This document shows positions 48,098 through 49,887 of a DNA stretch of 49,887 bases, piece by piece (position 1 is the first letter of the stretch; each line of letters starts with the position of its first letter). Origin of the DNA: Thioalkalivibrio sp. ALJ16 (lineage in GTDB: Bacteria; Pseudomonadota; Gammaproteobacteria; Ectothiorhodospirales; Ectothiorhodospiraceae); contig NZ_KB898054.1 of NCBI RefSeq assembly GCF_000377345.1, positions 1 through 49,887 of the forward strand, in the 5' to 3' direction. Position numbers and translations under genes: made by a program. The notes beneath the pieces were generated by a model. It made no database searches and had not been told where the DNA came from. It saw nothing but the letters and a program-made list of their open reading frames with translations.

Positions 48098-49302
48098 AGC
48101 TCCTCGTCCTGTCGCGGGTGTTTCCCAATGCCGTGCAGCCCACCTACGGGGTGTTCGTGCGCGAGCGCATGTTCCGCGTGGCGCGTCATATCCCGCTGGT
48201 GGTGGTTGCGCCGGTTGCCTGGTTTCCCGGCCAAGGGTTGATCCGCCGCTTCTGGAATCCGCACTACCGGCCCCCGGTGCCTTATCACGAGGTGCAGGAC
48301 GGGATCGACGTCTATCACCCCCGCTTCCTCTGCATCCCCGGCATCATGAAGTGGACCGACGGACCACTACTCGCGCTCAGCCTCCTGCGGCTGGTGTGGC
48401 AGTTCAAGCGGGACGAGGGTGTCACCGCCATCGATGCCCACTTCATCTACCCGGATGGCGTGGCCGCATGGCTGCTGGGGCGCTGGCTGAATCTGACCCA
48501 CAGCATCACCCTGCGCGGGACAATCCTGCGTATCTCCCGCACAAGGCTGTCGCGCTGGATGTCCGCGCGCGCCATGCACGCCGCCGCCCGCGTGTTCTCC
48601 GTCTCCGGCGATCTGCGACGCGTCGCGCTGGACATGGGCATTGCCGACGATCAGGTGCAGGTGATGCCCAATGGCATCAACCTGGACTACTTCTACCCCG
48701 AGGACCGGGCGACCTGCCGCCAGGAGCTGGGCCTCCCGGAGGACGCAAAGATCCTGATCACCGTCGGTGGGCTGAACGAGCGCAAGGGTTTCCACCGCGT
48801 GATCGAGCAGATGCCAGCCCTGTTACGGCGTTTCCCCAATCTCCATTACCTCTGCGTCGGCGGTGGCGGACCGGACGGTAATGGCCAGGCCTGGCTGGAA
48901 GGGCTCGCACGCGAGCAGGGCGTGCAGGATCACGTGCACTTCACCGATGCTGTCGCGCCGGACCGCCTGCGGTTCTACTACTCGGCCGCCGACGTGTTCG
49001 TGCTGGCCACCCGTTTCGAGGGCTGGGCCAACGTCTTTCTGGAGGCGGCCGCCTGCGGCCTGCCCACGGTGACTACGCGCGTGGGGGGCAACCCGGAAGT
49101 CATCTGCTCGGATGCGCTGGGCACACTGGTCGAGCTGGGTGATGGCGATGCCCTGCGCGACGCGATCGAAGAAGCACTCACAACCGACTGGGACCACGCG
49201 GCGATCCAGGCCTACGCCCGCGAAAACCGCTGGGAGGCCCGCATCCCGATACTGGTGGATGCCCTGCGCTCCGCCCATTCGGCACAACCGCCAGCCGACT
49301 AA
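48094..49302 (+). CDS. GT4-family glycosyltransferase, last gene of the EPS operon
   Basis: This 402-aa GT-B enzyme begins MKLLVLSRVFPNAVQPTYGVFVRERM. It has VTAIDAHFIYPDGVAAWLLGRWL, THSITLRGTILRISRT and VMPNGINLDYFYPEDRATCRQELGLP. The donor domain has LITVGGLNERKGFHRVI, LCVGGGGPDGNGQAWLEGLA and DVFVLATRFEGWANVFLEAAACGLPTVTTRVGGNPEVI with the E-x7-E-like pair. It probably adds a sugar to the repeat unit. The gene is followed within 15 bp by CACAGAG-type repeats, which end the operon; no classical terminator is seen. Confidence 0.92.
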   Translation: MKLLVLSRVFPNAVQPTYGVFVRERMFRVARHIPLVVVAPVAWFPGQGLIRRFWNPHYRPPVPYHEVQDGIDVYHPRFLCIPGIMKWTDGPLLALSLLRLVWQFKRDEGVTAIDAHFIYPDGVAAWLLGRWLNLTHSITLRGTILRISRTRLSRWMSARAMHAAARVFSVSGDLRRVALDMGIADDQVQVMPNGINLDYFYPEDRATCRQELGLPEDAKILITVGGLNERKGFHRVIEQMPALLRRFPNLHYLCVGGGGPDGNGQAWLEGLAREQGVQDHVHFTDAVAPDRLRFYYSAADVFVLATRFEGWANVFLEAAACGLPTVTTRVGGNPEVICSDALGTLVELGDGDALRDAIEEALTTDWDHAAIQAYARENRWEARIPILVDALRSAHSAQPPAD

Positions 49303-49316
49303 ACAAGGCCAGGGCG

Positions 49317-49392
49317 TTTTCACCACAGAGGGCACGGAGCACACAGAGGGAAAAGATCGGGTTCACCACGAAGTACACGAAGGCACGAAGAA
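49317..49392 (+). repeat. Two tandem CACAGAG/CACGAAG-type periodic repeats
   Basis: The first unit (49317-49354) contains CACCACAGAGGGCACGGAG and a further CACAGAG step. The second (49362-49392) contains TTCACCACGAAGTACACGAA and GGCACGAAG. Both have the same 9- to 10-bp periodicity and orientation as 38921-38952, but no GxxExxY gene is present here. Confidence 0.85.
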
Positions 49393-49400
49393 GGGCTTGT

Positions 49401-49696
49401 TCACAGGAAGTTAGGGAAGAAGGGAAGATTTTTGAGGGTGTTACGGGGCATGCCGGGTGATCGGGGTAACCCCAGCGCGCCGGATGCAGGCGACCATCGG
49501 AGCCCACAAGGACCCGAGTCCGCGCTCCGCCGCTCAGATGTCATCCCGGAAACCGCGCAGCGGTTATCCGGGATCTCGTTGGGGGTTGCGCGGCGTGGGT
49601 GTCAGGGCCTGGAGATCCCGGCTCTCCGCTTCGCTGCGGCCGGGATGACAGTGTCTTTTCATCCAGAGCCTTCCCGCACTTCCCGTCTTCCTGTGA
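49401..49696. repeat. Inverted GGAAG-type repeats bracketing a nested repeat
   Basis: The left arm (49401-49427) begins TCACAGGAAG and continues with two GGGAAG steps. The right arm (49670-49696) is its complement with small indels (also TCACAGGAAG then two GGGAAG). They enclose about 240 bp containing the GTCATCCCGG repeat at 49540-49649. No gene is seen between 49303 and 49719. Confidence 0.65.
49540..49649. repeat. GTCATCCCGG-type interspersed repeat, third copy
   Basis: It starts GTCATCCCGGAAACCGCGCA and ends CTGCGGCCGGGATGAC, with terminal inverted repeats of 10 bp. The internal halves TTATCCGGGATCTC and GGAGATCCCGGCTCTCCGC match the copy at 21382-21490 almost exactly, while the centre differs. 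Confidence 0.85.
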
Positions 49697-49719
49697 CCCG
49701 CCCTTGCGGTGAAGCTGGC

Positions 49720-49887
49720 TCAGGCAGTCTGTTTCCACGAACTGAATTCGCGGATTTGTTCCAGATCGGCCTGTTCCGACTGCTGCGCCTTGAATAAATC
49801 CCAGCGCACCTGAAGGCTCAACCAGAAATCGGGCGACATGCCGAAAAAGCGCGCCAGACGCAACGCAGTGCTGGGCGTAATGCCGCG
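49720..49887 (-). CDS. HigA-family antitoxin, C-terminal part (runs off window end)
   Basis: Read on the minus strand, the frame enters from beyond the right edge and ends with TGA at 49722-49720. The visible 55 residues contain RGITPSTALRLARFFGMSPDFWLSLQ, the second half of an Xre-type HTH with the HigA signature (FGMSPDFWLxLQ), then VRWDLFKAQQSEQADLEQIREF and the end SSWKQTA. HigA represses its own operon and neutralises the HigB ribosome-dependent RNase. The higB gene would lie upstream of higA, outside the window. Confidence 0.88.
   Translation of the reverse strand, partial: RGITPSTALRLARFFGMSPDFWLSLQVRWDLFKAQQSEQADLEQIREFSSWKQTA

Overview
The window is GC-rich DNA from a gammaproteobacterium. 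Gene content and order (moaC-asmA-mutY-yggX next to tRNA-Phe, and a PEP-CTERM/exosortase A exopolysaccharide locus with PrsK-PrsR) suggest an Ectothiorhodospiraceae or Thioalkalivibrio-like organism. This placement is inferred from gene families; no database search was possible.

Layout. 1-979: truncated IS110-family transposase with a structured non-coding end, a 152-bp element with long terminal inverted repeats, and a REP-type palindrome. 980-5895: housekeeping block of moaDE (minus), moaC-asmA-mutY-yggX (plus, mostly overlapping) and tRNA-Phe with its promoter. 6068-10652: accessory patch beside the tRNA with an unknown 217-aa protein, a Nudix hydrolase and a 1066-aa PLD/helicase protein, which looks like a defence or DNA-repair module. 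10673-12480: galE and a YdcF-family gene on the minus strand. 12723-21230: first part of the exosortase A locus, with the polysaccharide export lipoprotein, the initiating sugar transferase, PrsK, PrsR and the TPR lipoprotein PrsT. 21692-22663: one PEP-CTERM substrate protein (minus) behind a very good sigma-54 promoter.

23064-31370: a compact minus-strand operon, mostly coupled through overlapping stop and start codons. In transcription order it holds a PilZ protein, a possible leader ORF, two exosortase-associated acyltransferases (N-acyl amino acid synthase-like), a ThiF-type adenylyltransferase, a LolA-like periplasmic protein, a FimV-type LysM/outer-membrane beta-barrel fusion and an MMPL/RND exporter. 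It also has a sigma-54 promoter, so it is probably co-regulated with the PEP-CTERM gene through PrsR. I read it as a possible system for making and exporting an acylated small molecule.

31733-49302: second part of the exosortase locus, with the chain-length determinant, tyrosine autokinase, outer-membrane barrel, ATPase, polysaccharide deacetylase, FemAB-like protein, glycosyltransferases, exosortase A fused to EpsI, asparagine-synthase-like amidotransferase, a PaaK-like adenylate-forming enzyme and two more glycosyltransferases. Together they should make, modify and export an exopolysaccharide, sort PEP-CTERM proteins to the surface and control this through PrsK/PrsR/RpoN. A GxxExxY (PD-(D/E)XK-like) gene bracketed by inverted CACAGAG-type repeats interrupts this operon at 38921-39406. 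The same repeat recurs at 49317, followed by a nest of other repeats. The window ends inside a HigA-type antitoxin gene on the minus strand.
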